Source of the DNA: CALNBC01 sp050945915
GTDB lineage: Bacteria > Bacillota > Clostridia > Christensenellales > CALWSW01
Reading direction: 5' to 3'
DNA length: 39,266 nt
NCBI GenBank assembly: GCA_050945915.1
Contig: JBMNTV010000013.1
Span: 1-39,266 of the forward strand
Below the pieces are notes generated by a model. It saw only the letters and a list, made by a program, of their open reading frames with translations. It ran no database searches and was not told the origin of the DNA. Position 1 is the stretch's first letter. Every line of letters starts with the position of its first letter. The position numbers and the translations under genes were made by a program. Positions 7,611 through 15,594 of this stretch are shown here, one piece after another.

Positions 7611-8936
7611 ATGAGCAAACCCATTGTGGCCGTTGTCGGCCGCCCAAATGTGGGAAAATCCACGCTCTTCAACAAAATCGTGGGCAGGCGCATCGCCATT
7701 GTGGAGGATACCCCCGGCGTCACCCGGGACCGCATCTATGCCGATGCCGAATGGCTGAACCACACCTTCACCCTGGTGGACACCGGCGGCATCGAGCCCT
7801 ATAGCGAGGACATCATCCTTGCCCAAATGCGCCGCCAGGCGGAGCTCGCCATGGAAACGGCGGACGTGATCCTGTTTTTGTGCGACGCACGAGAAGGCGT
7901 CACCCCCGCGGACCACGACGTGGCCCAGATGCTCCGCCACGCGAAAAAGCCGGTGATACTTGCCGTCAACAAGATCGACCACATCAAACTTGTGGACCAT
8001 ATGTACGACTTTTACGCCCTGGGGATGGGCGAACCCTTCCCCATATCCGCCGGCCAGGGTCTGGGGCTTGGAGACCTTTTGGACGCCATCGTCTCCCACT
8101 TCCCGGAACACGAACCCAAGGAAGAAGAAGAGGGCATCATCCAGATCGCCGTGCTCGGCAAGCCCAACGTGGGAAAAAGTTCCCTGGTCAATGCCCTTTT
8201 GGGGGAGGAGCGCTCCATCGTTTCGGACATTGCGGGAACTACCCGGGACTCCGTCGACTCCATCCTGACCTTCGAGGGCAGGACGTATCGCATCATTGAC
8301 ACCGCGGGTATTCGCAGAAAGCGCGCGGTGGAGGACGAGTCCATCGAGCGGTACAGCGTCATCCGCGCCCTCGCTTCCGTCCGGCGGAGCGACGTCTGCC
8401 TCATCGTCGTGGACGCCACCGAGGGCATGACCGAACAGGCGGTCAAGATCGCCGGCTACTGCCACGAGGAGGGAAAGGCCAGCGTCGTCCTGGTCAACAA
8501 GTGGGACCTGATCGAGAAGGACACCTATACCATGGACGCCTTCAAAAAGGACATCGCCCGGGATCTCGCCTTTATGAGCTATGTACCCCAGTTGTATATC
8601 TCCGCAAAGACCGGCCAGCGGCTTCACAAGATCCTCGATCTGGTGGACGCCGTCTACGCCCAGACCATGATGCGAATTCCCACCGGAAGGCTGAACGACG
8701 TGATCAACGAGGCGGTAACCGTCACCGAGCCGCCGAGCGACAAGGGACGCAGGCTGAAAATCTACTACGCCACCCAGGTTTCCGTCCAGCCGCCTACTTT
8801 TGTGCTTTTTGTCAACGATCCTGACATCCTGCATTTTTCCTATAAGCGGTATATCGAGAATTACATCAGGAAAAGCTTTGGATTGACGGGTACGCCCATA
8901 CGCATTATAGTTAGAAAAAAGGACTCGGAGAAATAA
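7611..8936 (+). CDS. der: Ribosome biogenesis GTPase Der (EngA)
   Basis: Der is an essential double GTPase acting in 50S subunit maturation. At 441 aa it has the normal length. Two GTPase domains stand in tandem: the first with P-loop GRPNVGKST, switch region TPGVTRDR, DTGG and NKID; the second from about residue 178 with GKPNVGKSS, GTTRDS, DTAG and NKWD. The KH-like C-terminal domain follows from about residue 355 (VSVQPPTFVLFVNDP, then YKRYIENYIRKSFG). The ATG at 7611 has AAAGGAGA upstream. plsY follows 19 bases after the stop and is probably cotranscribed; der-plsY(-gpsA) is a familiar order in Firmicutes, although gpsA is absent here. Confidence 0.98.
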   Translation: MSKPIVAVVGRPNVGKSTLFNKIVGRRIAIVEDTPGVTRDRIYADAEWLNHTFTLVDTGGIEPYSEDIILAQMRRQAELAMETADVILFLCDAREGVTPADHDVAQMLRHAKKPVILAVNKIDHIKLVDHMYDFYALGMGEPFPISAGQGLGLGDLLDAIVSHFPEHEPKEEEEGIIQIAVLGKPNVGKSSLVNALLGEERSIVSDIAGTTRDSVDSILTFEGRTYRIIDTAGIRRKRAVEDESIERYSVIRALASVRRSDVCLIVVDATEGMTEQAVKIAGYCHEEGKASVVLVNKWDLIEKDTYTMDAFKKDIARDLAFMSYVPQLYISAKTGQRLHKILDLVDAVYAQTMMRIPTGRLNDVINEAVTVTEPPSDKGRRLKIYYATQVSVQPPTFVLFVNDPDILHFSYKRYIENYIRKSFGLTGTPIRIIVRKKDSEK

Positions 8937-8955
8937 GAGGCACAGGAGGTCCCAA

Positions 8956-9597
8956 ATGGCTTTTAAGATTATTGTTTGCGCCGTATTGGCTTATTTTCTG
9001 GGCACGATCCAAACGGCGATCATCTTGAGCAATGCCATCCCCAAGCAGGATATCCGGAATTTCGGTTCGGGCAACGCCGGCTCCACCAACATGATCCGCA
9101 CCTTTGGCTGGGGGTTGGGCGCCCTCACCTTCATCGGCGATCTGGCCAAGGGCGCTTTGACCACCCTGATCTGCGGCTGGATCGGCGGAGACTGGTGCAT
9201 GTTCACTGGCGGACTTGCCTGCATCATCGGTCATGTTTGGCCCATTCAGTACGGCTTCAGGGGCGGAAAGGGCGTCGCCTCCACCTTTGGCGTCATGCTT
9301 GCCGTTAATCCCCTGGTGGCAATCATCACCTTTGCCGTGTGCTTGATCGTCGCCCTGATCACCCGTTTTGTGTCCATCGCATCGCTGCTTGGCGTCGTCG
9401 CGTTCTTTGTCTCCAGCCTGTTTATGGGCCGGCTGGCCATCGTGCTTCTGTTCCTCATTTTGATGCTCCTCGTGTTCTTTACCCACAGGGAAAATATCGC
9501 AAGGCTGATCAACGGTACGGAAAACCCCTTCTTCGGCAGCAAATCCCGGCCCGCATCGAACACAGGCCGCGGTAAACCGAGCAGGAACCTGAAGTAA
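8956..9597 (+). CDS. plsY: Glycerol-3-phosphate acyltransferase PlsY
   Basis: PlsY is an integral membrane enzyme that moves an acyl group from acyl-phosphate to glycerol 3-phosphate, the first step of phospholipid synthesis. The protein is 213 aa with about five hydrophobic segments. The three PlsY loop motifs are visible: FGSGNAGSTNMIRTFG, IGHVWPIQYGFRGGKGVAS and THRENIARLINGTENPF. The C-terminal ~20 residues (SKSRPASNTGRGKPSRNLK) are a basic tail. The ATG at 8956 follows CAGGAGG. It lies 19 bases after der, and a strong terminator follows at 9621. Confidence 0.96.
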   Translation: MAFKIIVCAVLAYFLGTIQTAIILSNAIPKQDIRNFGSGNAGSTNMIRTFGWGLGALTFIGDLAKGALTTLICGWIGGDWCMFTGGLACIIGHVWPIQYGFRGGKGVASTFGVMLAVNPLVAIITFAVCLIVALITRFVSIASLLGVVAFFVSSLFMGRLAIVLLFLILMLLVFFTHRENIARLINGTENPFFGSKSRPASNTGRGKPSRNLK

Positions 9598-9620
9598 CCG
9601 TCCCCGCCCGATGGGATCAG

Positions 9621-9651
9621 AAAAGCCCCGCAACATGTTGCGGGGCTTTTT
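9621..9651 (+). terminator. Terminator after plsY
   Basis: A nearly perfect palindrome (AAAAGCCCCGCAACA then its complement) ends in a T run on the + strand. By its symmetry it can also work leftward, for the gene ending at 9763. Confidence 0.88.
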
Positions 9652-9762
9652 CAATTGACTCTTTGCCGAAACAGAGAATGGACCGGCCAGCATTTGGCAC
9701 ACAGGGGAAAAAGGTCACACCCGATTGCCTTTTGACGCGCCGATTGCCGGCGCTTGTTTCCG

Positions 9763-10608
9763 CTAGGCGTCTGAAGCGGCGGGATCCAGCCTGGGCGCGC
9801 TTTCTCCCGCAGGCTTTAGCACCTTCAGCACCCGTTTTTCCTTGACGTCCTTCTGGTGGAACATCCCGCAGACCTCTTCCATTGTCCGTTCGTTCTCCTT
9901 CAACCAGGCGTACAGCGCGCCGTCCACCACGGCCCAGAAACTCGCCACGTTTTCCGGTTCGTTCAAAGTGTAAAACGCCTTGACCTCTCCGGGCCGGACT
10001 TCCGGGTCGCCGTCTTTGGGGAAGCTATGCCAGATGGTGGAGCTGTCCATCCGCTCCAGGGCGCGTTCCATCAGCCGTTCAAAGCTGAACGGGCTGCCCG
10101 CTTCCTGCTCCGAGACGCCGACGGCGGTTCCGTTGGCAAACACCACCAGGTATTCATCCTCGTGGGGGTCGATGGCGTCGCAAAGGATGCTTTCGATCTG
10201 CTCTTTGCCCAGTCGCTTTTCCTGTTTCCTGATCTCCTCCTGCAGCGCTTTGGCATGGATCGGATCCAGCAGCTCCCGTTCCTCCTGCTCTATTTGGGCG
10301 TGGGGGAAAAGGATCTCGCTTTCCAGGGTCTCGCTCAGCTCCATCATCAGTTCCGCGCGGCGGTCCATGTCCCCCGTTTCAAAGGTCTTTTCGATCTCCT
10401 CAGAACAGCGCAGAAAAACCGGAACGTATCTCATATACGCAGAAAAGAGCGGAGCATACAGCCTGTCAATCCTCCTTCTGATCGCATCGTACTTTTCCTG
10501 CCGCATCCCGCGGGGGCGAGGGGGCATCGCAGGACGCGTGCAGTCATATGCCCTGCTCTTGATCTTCTCCAACCAGTCCAGATAGGATTGCTTTTCGTTA
10601 TGCATCAT
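9763..10608 (-). CDS. Protein of unknown function, acidic, cytoplasmic
   Basis: I do not recognise this 281-aa protein. It has no signal peptide or membrane segment and is charged and mostly helical in its first half (SYLDWLEKIKSR, then EEIRKQEKRLGKEQIES), with a mixed second half containing DEYLVVFANGTAVGVSE and VKAFYTLNEPENVASFW. The C-terminus (PAGESAPRLDPAASDA) looks disordered. The start is the first of two adjacent ATG codons (10608) with GGAG seven bases upstream; the open frame continues above it but has no site. It stands alone between plsY (convergent) and the regulator gene on the same strand, which ends in its own terminator. No function is proposed. Confidence 0.7.
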   Translation of the reverse strand: MMHNEKQSYLDWLEKIKSRAYDCTRPAMPPRPRGMRQEKYDAIRRRIDRLYAPLFSAYMRYVPVFLRCSEEIEKTFETGDMDRRAELMMELSETLESEILFPHAQIEQEERELLDPIHAKALQEEIRKQEKRLGKEQIESILCDAIDPHEDEYLVVFANGTAVGVSEQEAGSPFSFERLMERALERMDSSTIWHSFPKDGDPEVRPGEVKAFYTLNEPENVASFWAVVDGALYAWLKENERTMEEVCGMFHQKDVKEKRVLKVLKPAGESAPRLDPAASDA

Positions 10609-10769
10609 CTTGATTCTCCAACCATTTCCCTTGTATGTGATAACAAAATTATACAGCATATTTGCGCAATTATGCGGTTTGTGACCAATCTTGTTCCGGA
10701 TTCATCCATTGTTCATCCTTTTGCCGCGTCTGCCGCCGGGGTTGAAGCGGCGATGCGGTTCTTTTGCGC

Positions 10770-10798
10770 AAAACGGCTCTGCCCAAGGAGCAGAGCCG
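10770..10798 (-). terminator. Terminator of the nfeD-floA-regulator unit
   Basis: A perfect 9-bp stem (10774-10782 with 10790-10798) is followed on the minus strand by a short TTTT. It lies 21 bases past the regulator stop. Confidence 0.7.
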
Positions 10799-10819
10799 AA
10801 ATGCGGTTGTTTGCGGGTT

Positions 10820-11551
10820 TTATTTGAAGAAATCCTGAAGGGTCACGTAGCGCTCCTGGGTCATCAGCGCGTCCAGATCGGTGTCCTTCAGCTTGACGAT
10901 GTACGTCCACCTGCCATATGGGTAGATGCGGGTGATGCGCTCGATGTTGACGATATACGACTTATGGCAGCGGAAGAACTTGTCCGACGGCAGCCGTTGC
11001 TCCAGCTCGGACAGGGTTTCGCTGGTCACGTGCTTCTCCCCCGGGGTATAGATGACGGTGGAGCGGTTTTCCCGCTGGATGAGGATAATGTCCGCGGCGT
11101 CCACCAAGGAAATGCCGTCCTTGTGGCGAAGGAGCAGCTTGGAGCTGCGCTGGGGCTTGGGCGGCGCGGGGATCGCGGATTCCATTCGACCGGAGCGGAG
11201 GTTCTCAATCCGCTCCAGGGTTTCGGTGACGCGCTTGACCTCAAAGGGCTTGACGAGGTAGTCGAAGGCATACACCTCGAAAGCCTCCTTGCGGTACTCC
11301 TCATGGGCGGTAGCGAAGATCAAGAAGATGCGCGGGTCAATGTCCTGGATCCGCCGGGCAGCCTCCACCCCGTCCATATCCGGCATCTCTATGTCCATAA
11401 AGATCACGTCCGGCCGGGTGGCTTCGGCCTTTTGGACGGCTTCCCCGCCGTTTTTTGCCTCGGCCATCACCTTGTGGCCCGCCTTCTCGATGGCTTTTCG
11501 CAGCACCAGACGCATTCCGTCGTTGTCGTCTGCAATCATTACGTTCAGCAT
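10820..11551 (-). CDS. LytTR-family response regulator
   Basis: A 243-aa response regulator. The receiver domain (residues 1-120) shows the acidic pair in IADDND, the phospho-acceptor Asp53 in FMDIEMPDMDG, a Thr in FATAHEE and the conserved Lys in LVKPFE. The C-terminal LytTR DNA-binding domain (about 145-243) shows the typical FFRCHKSYIVNIERI and a terminal RYVTLQDFF. It should activate or repress target genes when phosphorylated by an AgrC/LytS-type kinase; the candidate partner is the kinase gene at 14114-15019, about 2.6 kb upstream on the same strand. The ATG at 11551 follows AAAGGAG. It is the last gene of the tightly packed nfeD-floA-11596 unit, an unusual place for a LytTR regulator. 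Confidence 0.93.
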   Translation of the reverse strand: MLNVMIADDNDGMRLVLRKAIEKAGHKVMAEAKNGGEAVQKAEATRPDVIFMDIEMPDMDGVEAARRIQDIDPRIFLIFATAHEEYRKEAFEVYAFDYLVKPFEVKRVTETLERIENLRSGRMESAIPAPPKPQRSSKLLLRHKDGISLVDAADIILIQRENRSTVIYTPGEKHVTSETLSELEQRLPSDKFFRCHKSYIVNIERITRIYPYGRWTYIVKLKDTDLDALMTQERYVTLQDFFK

Positions 11552-11595
11552 TTGATACGCTCCTTTGAGAAAGGCGGGCAAACACCCGCCTGTTG

Positions 11596-12195
11596 TTATC
11601 TGCGCCGCCTGTTGGGGCGCTTGAGGACTTCGTTCCAGATGATCCCGTTGACCACAGGGTTTTGGGCGAACACCAGGGAAGGCCTGTTCATCGTTCTTGA
11701 GGGCTGCTCCTTCGCGTAAGCATCGTCGGAACTCGGGGCAAAGGACGACTCATAGGCGTTTCCGATGCGGGCCTTGAGTTCCGGCGGATTTGCGAGACTG
11801 CCTTCCTGGGCGAGTTTTTGGCGGACCTCGGCCTCGATCGAAGTGAGTCCCTGAAGGCTTCCCCCGCCGGTGCCTTCCCCTTTCGGGGCTTCGGCAGCCG
11901 CGGGGGGCCGGACGGCGGCGGAAGGCCGGCGTTTTTTGACAGGCGTGGGTTCCTTCACGCTGGGTGCAGGCTCGAACCCGGCGGCGTAGGCGGCGTATTC
12001 GCCGTATTCGTATTCGCCGTACGGATCGGCGGCAGGATGTTCCCCTTCCGGCGCGGCGAAATTTCGGCTGACAGACTGGTTCGCTTCCTCAAAGGCGCGC
12101 TGCTTCTGGGCGGCTCTGCTCGCGTGTTGCTGCTTTCTGGCGCTGGCTTTGATGAGGGCAAACAGGATCAATAGGATCAGCGGCAGGATGTTCAA
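11596..12195 (-). CDS. Small single-pass membrane protein of the floA locus
   Basis: A 199-aa protein that starts with one membrane segment (MNILPLILLILFALIKASA), giving a cytoplasmic tail by the positive-inside rule. The tail begins with a basic, Gln-rich stretch (RKQQHASRAAQKQ), continues through a long low-complexity region rich in Ala, Pro and Glu, and ends with VVNGIIWNEVLKRPNRRRR. Similar closing motifs occur, from memory, in unnamed membrane proteins encoded beside Firmicutes floA genes. The start is TTG at 12195 with AAAGGAGGTG upstream. It lies 39 bases after floA and 44 bases before the regulator. An adaptor between FloA microdomains and another partner is a guess only. Confidence 0.7.
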   Translation of the reverse strand: MNILPLILLILFALIKASARKQQHASRAAQKQRAFEEANQSVSRNFAAPEGEHPAADPYGEYEYGEYAAYAAGFEPAPSVKEPTPVKKRRPSAAVRPPAAAEAPKGEGTGGGSLQGLTSIEAEVRQKLAQEGSLANPPELKARIGNAYESSFAPSSDDAYAKEQPSRTMNRPSLVFAQNPVVNGIIWNEVLKRPNRRRR

Positions 12196-12234
12196 GCGTG
12201 CACCTCCTTTGGGGCAGCGGTGTTCACGATTCCC

Positions 12235-13218
12235 TTACTCCTTCGCGTTGGGCGCGCCGGTGCCGGCGGCGATGGCGTCCCTCATGTGGGTATCCGACTG
12301 GACGTTCATCATGTTGTAATAATCCATCACGCCGAGCTTGCCGGTGCGCAGGGCTTCTGCCATCGCCAGGGGGATCTGGGCTTCCGCCTCGATGACCTTT
12401 GCGCGCATTCCGGCGACGGCGGCCTTGTTTTCCTGCTCTTCGGCGACGGCCATGGCGCGGCGCTCCTCGGCCTTGGCCTGGGCGATGCGCTTGTCCGCCT
12501 CTGCCTGGTCGATCTGGAGCTGGGCGCCCACGTTTCTGCCGACATCCACATCTGCGATGTCGATGGACAGAATCTCAAAGGCGGTGCCGGAGTCCAAGCC
12601 CTTGCCCAACACCGTGCGGGAGATCAGGTCGGGGTTTTCCAGCACTTCCTTGTGGGTTTCGGATGAACCGACGGTGGTGACGATGCCTTCGCCGACGCGG
12701 GCGATGATGGTTTCTTCTCCGGCACCGCCCACCAGCCGGTCGATGTTGGCGCGGACCGTCACCCGGGCCTTGGCCCGAAGCTCGATGCCGTCCTTCGCGA
12801 TGGCGGCGACGATGGGGGTCTCGATGACCTTGGGGTTGACGCTCATCTGCACGGCGTTGAGTACGTCGCGGCCGGCAAGGTCGATGGCGCAGGCCCTTTC
12901 GAAATCCAGCGGGATTCCGGCGCGCTGGGAGGCGATCAGGGCGTTGATGACCCTGTCCACATTGCCGCCGGCAAGGTAGTGGGCCTCCAGCTTGTTGATG
13001 GGCACTGTCAGGCCGGCTTTGGTGGCCTTGATCATGGGGTTGACAATGCGGGCGGGGCGCACTTTGCGGATGCGCATTCCCACGAGCTGGAAAATCCCGA
13101 TGCGCACGCCGCTGGCGAGGGCGGACACCCACAAAGAAATGGGGAAAAAGCTAAAAAACACGGACAACACAACAAGGATTGCTGCGATGATGAGGATTGC
13201 TGGCCAAGCTCCTGGCAT
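12235..13218 (-). CDS. floA: Flotillin-like protein FloA
   Basis: FloA is a membrane scaffold that forms functional microdomains and gathers signalling and secretion proteins. It is 327 aa, close to the usual 330. A membrane hairpin/anchor covers residues 5-45, followed by the SPFH-like region (MRIRKVRPARIVNPMIKA, LEAHYLAGGNVDRVINALI, VGGAGEETIIARVGEGI), then the Ala/Glu-rich coiled coil (AEADKRIAQAKAEERRAMA) and a short tail ending MMNVQSDTHMRDAI. The ATG at 13218 follows AAAGGAG. nfeD is 66 bases upstream, the classic NfeD-FloA pairing, and the 11596 gene and LytTR regulator are downstream on the same strand. Confidence 0.97.
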   Translation of the reverse strand: MPGAWPAILIIAAILVVLSVFFSFFPISLWVSALASGVRIGIFQLVGMRIRKVRPARIVNPMIKATKAGLTVPINKLEAHYLAGGNVDRVINALIASQRAGIPLDFERACAIDLAGRDVLNAVQMSVNPKVIETPIVAAIAKDGIELRAKARVTVRANIDRLVGGAGEETIIARVGEGIVTTVGSSETHKEVLENPDLISRTVLGKGLDSGTAFEILSIDIADVDVGRNVGAQLQIDQAEADKRIAQAKAEERRAMAVAEEQENKAAVAGMRAKVIEAEAQIPLAMAEALRTGKLGVMDYYNMMNVQSDTHMRDAIAAGTGAPNAKE

Positions 13219-13284
13219 GGTTTGCTCCTTTCTGAATCAGCGGTATGGTGACGTCTACTTCATAACCCATTGCAGGCACGTCTT

Positions 13285-13830
13285 TTAGAGCGATACGCCG
13301 TTTATGGGCGCATTGTTATCTTTTGCAACGGCTTTGACGAGTATCCTGCGGCCTTCGACCCGAAGGACCTTAACGGGAACGTTATTGGGGATGAACTCTC
13401 CTTCGGAAACGACATCCAGCTTGACACCGTCAAAATTCGCCTTTCCTGCAGGTCGAAGCGCCGTTTCGGTGATGCCCTCCCTGCCGACGAAGTACTCCAT
13501 ATCTTGGGTGGACATGAACCCCACCTCTTCCTGGATCTGATCCTTCAAAATCAGCGGTGATCGGGAAATGGCGCCCTTTGCCGCGCTTCTGAGAAAGACC
13601 AGAAGGATCACGCCGATGATCACCAGCACGAGGATCAGCGTCCACAATGCGGCTGCGAAGGAATCCGCCCGAAGCACGATGGCCGCAATTAGAGCCACGA
13701 TGCCCAAGAAGCCGGCGACGCCAAATCCCGGGGTAAACATTTCGATTATCAAAAGCCCTATGCCGGCCAACAGGCAAATGACCACCGGCAGTGTGAAGCC
13801 CTGCACAAACTGAGCAAATGTAAGTTCCAT
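13285..13830 (-). CDS. NfeD-family membrane protein (short form)
   Basis: A 181-aa NfeD protein of the short type, without the ClpP-like protease domain of long NfeD. Several membrane segments occupy about residues 12-80 (VVICLLAGIGLLIIEMF with the family motif PGFGVAGFLG, and LWTLILVLVIIGVILLVFL). The C-terminal OB-fold domain (about 110-175) shows the typical GREGITETALRPAGKANFDG and VEGRRILVKAV. NfeD proteins partner stomatin/flotillin proteins encoded next to them, here floA. The ATG at 13830 follows GGAGG. It appears to be the first gene of the nfeD-floA unit, since the kinase gene upstream has its own terminator. Confidence 0.93.
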   Translation of the reverse strand: MELTFAQFVQGFTLPVVICLLAGIGLLIIEMFTPGFGVAGFLGIVALIAAIVLRADSFAAALWTLILVLVIIGVILLVFLRSAAKGAISRSPLILKDQIQEEVGFMSTQDMEYFVGREGITETALRPAGKANFDGVKLDVVSEGEFIPNNVPVKVLRVEGRRILVKAVAKDNNAPINGVSL

Positions 13831-14044
13831 TTCACTCCCTCCGTTTCTGGTTGCAGGATACCATGATTCCTTGAAAAAATGAACGGATTTGCTCTATATC
13901 CCCTCGTTTTATGGTTTAAATGTCGCATTCGGGTACGGCGTTGCAGGGGCGGGGCAACTGCCTTTCCCTCACCCCCTTTGATTTGGCCCTCCGCCTGCAT
14001 CCCGCCGGGGTTTTCGCCTTGCGGAAATCACAAGGACATCCTGC

Positions 14045-14084
14045 AAAAAAGCAAAAACAGCGCCCTGGTGCAAGAAGGCGCTGT
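14045..14084 (-). terminator. Terminator of the histidine kinase gene
   Basis: An 8-bp perfect stem (14057-14064 with 14077-14084) is followed on the minus strand by a long interrupted T run (14057 down to 14045). It separates the kinase transcript from nfeD. Confidence 0.85.
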
Positions 14085-14113
14085 CTTATGTCTGTTGGCT
14101 GGCAGAGGAGCCG

Positions 14114-15019
14114 CTATTGTGCCTCGATGAAGCCGGAATGCTCGTAATCCCCCGGATTCTCATAGGGAAGCGTGACCGTGAAGCTGGTGCCGTTGCCGTC
14201 CGCTTCCAGTGCGACGCTGCCCCCGGCACTTTCCGCGATCTCCCGCACGATGGCGAGGCCCATGCCCCGGCCCTTCCCTTTCGTGGAAACGTCCGGCAAA
14301 AAGATCGACTGCCTCAGCGCGTCCGGCACCCAGGTTCCGTTGTTGAACACCGACAGGACGATGGCGCCTTTGACGTCAGACATGGAAACCTTGATAAGGG
14401 GCGATTCGGTTTCTTCCATCTCCTGGGCTTCGACGGCATTGTCAATCAGGTTGCCCAGCACCCGGCAAAATGCCCACTGCTCGACGGGCAGCGTTTCCAG
14501 CCGGGTGGTAATGTCCATCTCAAAGCGGATGCCCTTGCTGTCGCAGGTGTTTGCCTTGGCCTGCAACAGCGCGTTGACCGCGGGCTTTGCGGTGCGAAGG
14601 GCCAGCCCGACATTCCGAAGGTCCTGACAAAGCCTGGAGATATACTCCTTCGCCTCGTCATGCTCCCCCATTTCCAGCAGGGCGGACATCACCTGAACGT
14701 GGTTCTTAAAATCGTGGCGCTGGGCGCGCAGCACTCTGTTGAGATCTTCGAGTTCGGTAAGGGTCTGCTGGACAGATCTGACCTGAGCGCAGGCGTGGGT
14801 GAGGGCCATCGCCCCCTGGAGGGAAAGCAGCGCGCCCACGAAAGCAGCCCCCATCAGCACATAGGCGGACATGGGCAGCTCCCCGCCCCGCAGGATCAGC
14901 AGATAGGCAATCACGCCCAGCTCGATCACGCTCAGGGCGAGGATCGTGCGGGCGAGTTTCAACACATCCACTCCGCCGGCAAAATACCTTCGGACTCTCC
15001 TGGTTATGGCTTTTTGCAT
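14114..15019 (-). CDS. Sensor histidine kinase, AgrC/Spo0B-type dimerisation helix
   Basis: A 301-aa membrane kinase with only two membrane segments (about residues 24-43 and 52-73) and no visible extracellular sensor. The phospho-acceptor is His102 in the H-box QRHDFKNHVQVM, typical of the AgrC/CitA/Spo0B group that pairs with LytTR regulators. The ATPase domain shows the N-box LGNLIDNAVEAQE and the G2 box KGKGRGMGLAIVRE. The start ATG 15019 follows GGGAGG; the longer open frame above it lacks a site. The probable partner is the LytTR regulator at 10820-11551, with nfeD, floA and a small membrane protein in between. It has its own extended -10 promoter and terminator. Confidence 0.9.
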   Translation of the reverse strand: MQKAITRRVRRYFAGGVDVLKLARTILALSVIELGVIAYLLILRGGELPMSAYVLMGAAFVGALLSLQGAMALTHACAQVRSVQQTLTELEDLNRVLRAQRHDFKNHVQVMSALLEMGEHDEAKEYISRLCQDLRNVGLALRTAKPAVNALLQAKANTCDSKGIRFEMDITTRLETLPVEQWAFCRVLGNLIDNAVEAQEMEETESPLIKVSMSDVKGAIVLSVFNNGTWVPDALRQSIFLPDVSTKGKGRGMGLAIVREIAESAGGSVALEADGNGTSFTVTLPYENPGDYEHSGFIEAQ

Positions 15020-15145
15020 GGAGATCCTCCCATAGGGCAAACGGTCCCGCCCATTGCCCTCCCATGGGCAACGCGGCGACGGCACCCGCGCGGGCAAAAA
15101 CTGTTCCTTCGCGTGGACCGCCAGGTAATCCCTTTGCCTTATGCA

Positions 15146-15154
15146 ATTATACCA
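15146..15154 (-). promoter_or_regulatory. Extended -10 promoter of the kinase gene
   Basis: The minus strand reads TGGTATAAT (15154-15146), an extended -10 element. No good -35 element stands 17 bases upstream. It lies between the RNA terminator and the kinase start. Confidence 0.55.
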
Positions 15155-15169
15155 GATGTTTTATATAAT

Positions 15170-15483
15170 AAAAAGACGGCCTTTTGCAGACCGTCCAAAC
15201 ATTTGCGAAATTGCGTAAACTCCTCCAAAACAGTTTCGGCCGGTCCTTTCGGACCGGTCGAAACCTGTTAGTCAAGGCGTATCGCCCTAACCGGGTAAAG
15301 CGTTCGCCGCTAGCTCTCACTTCTTAGCGCCCTGGCGCGACGGATGCAACGGATCCTCGCCCGGGAGCGGGCACGACGGGCGTTCCTTTTCAGAGAACCA
15401 ATCCAAAAAACACGAGAGCGGGCAGCGTAACGACGTATCATTGCAGGGTACCTCACACTATGAATGTATTTTGGCGCATGGCC
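15170..15483 (-). ncRNA. Putative structured non-coding RNA, ~310 nt, class not recognised
   Basis: A promoter (15490-15518) and an intrinsic terminator (stem 15175-15195, T run 15174-15170) enclose about 310 bases with no credible protein; the only long minus-strand frame is Arg-rich and begins above the promoter. The sequence is dense in complementary arms. A roughly 18-bp hairpin with a GAAA tetraloop covers 15229-15269. A two-part stem at 15268-15290 is built from TTAG/CTAA and GGCG/CGCC. GC stems fall around 15330-15385. A possible closing helix joins the 5' end (15463-15474) to 15195-15203, just before the terminator. I looked for diagnostic parts of tmRNA (CCA end, T arm), RNase P RNA (GAGGAAAGUC), SRP RNA (GGUCAGG) and T-box leaders and found none; 6S RNA is not excluded but the length is high. 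It could still be a leader read through into the kinase gene. Confidence 0.6.
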
Positions 15484-15489
15484 GAAAGC

Positions 15490-15518
15490 ATTATAGCATG
15501 AGACTTCGACAAAAACAA
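15490..15518 (-). promoter_or_regulatory. Strong promoter for the ~310-nt RNA
   Basis: On the minus strand TTGTTT (15518-15513), a 17-base spacer and TATAAT (15495-15490), preceded by TGC so that it is also an extended -10. The -35 element overlaps the end of the preceding terminator. Confidence 0.7.
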
Positions 15519-15546
15519 CGGCGCGCCACGTTCTTTCGCGCCGTTG
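15511..15546 (-). terminator. Terminator of the sigma-2 membrane protein gene
   Basis: A perfect 11-bp stem (ACAACGGCGCG with its complement, about 15515-15546) is followed on the minus strand by TTTTT. It lies about 50 bases past the stop at 15595. Confidence 0.85.
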
Positions 15547-15594
15547 TCCGTGTTTCATCCGCATTTTTTGCTTTTAACCGTCAATTCCTGGCAT

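Noticed and set aside
15310..15564. 84-codon minus-strand frame in the gap between kinase and sigma-2 genes
   Set aside because: Very Arg-rich, no ribosome site, and it starts upstream of the promoter and inside the preceding terminator, so it overlaps the RNA gene rather than encoding a protein.
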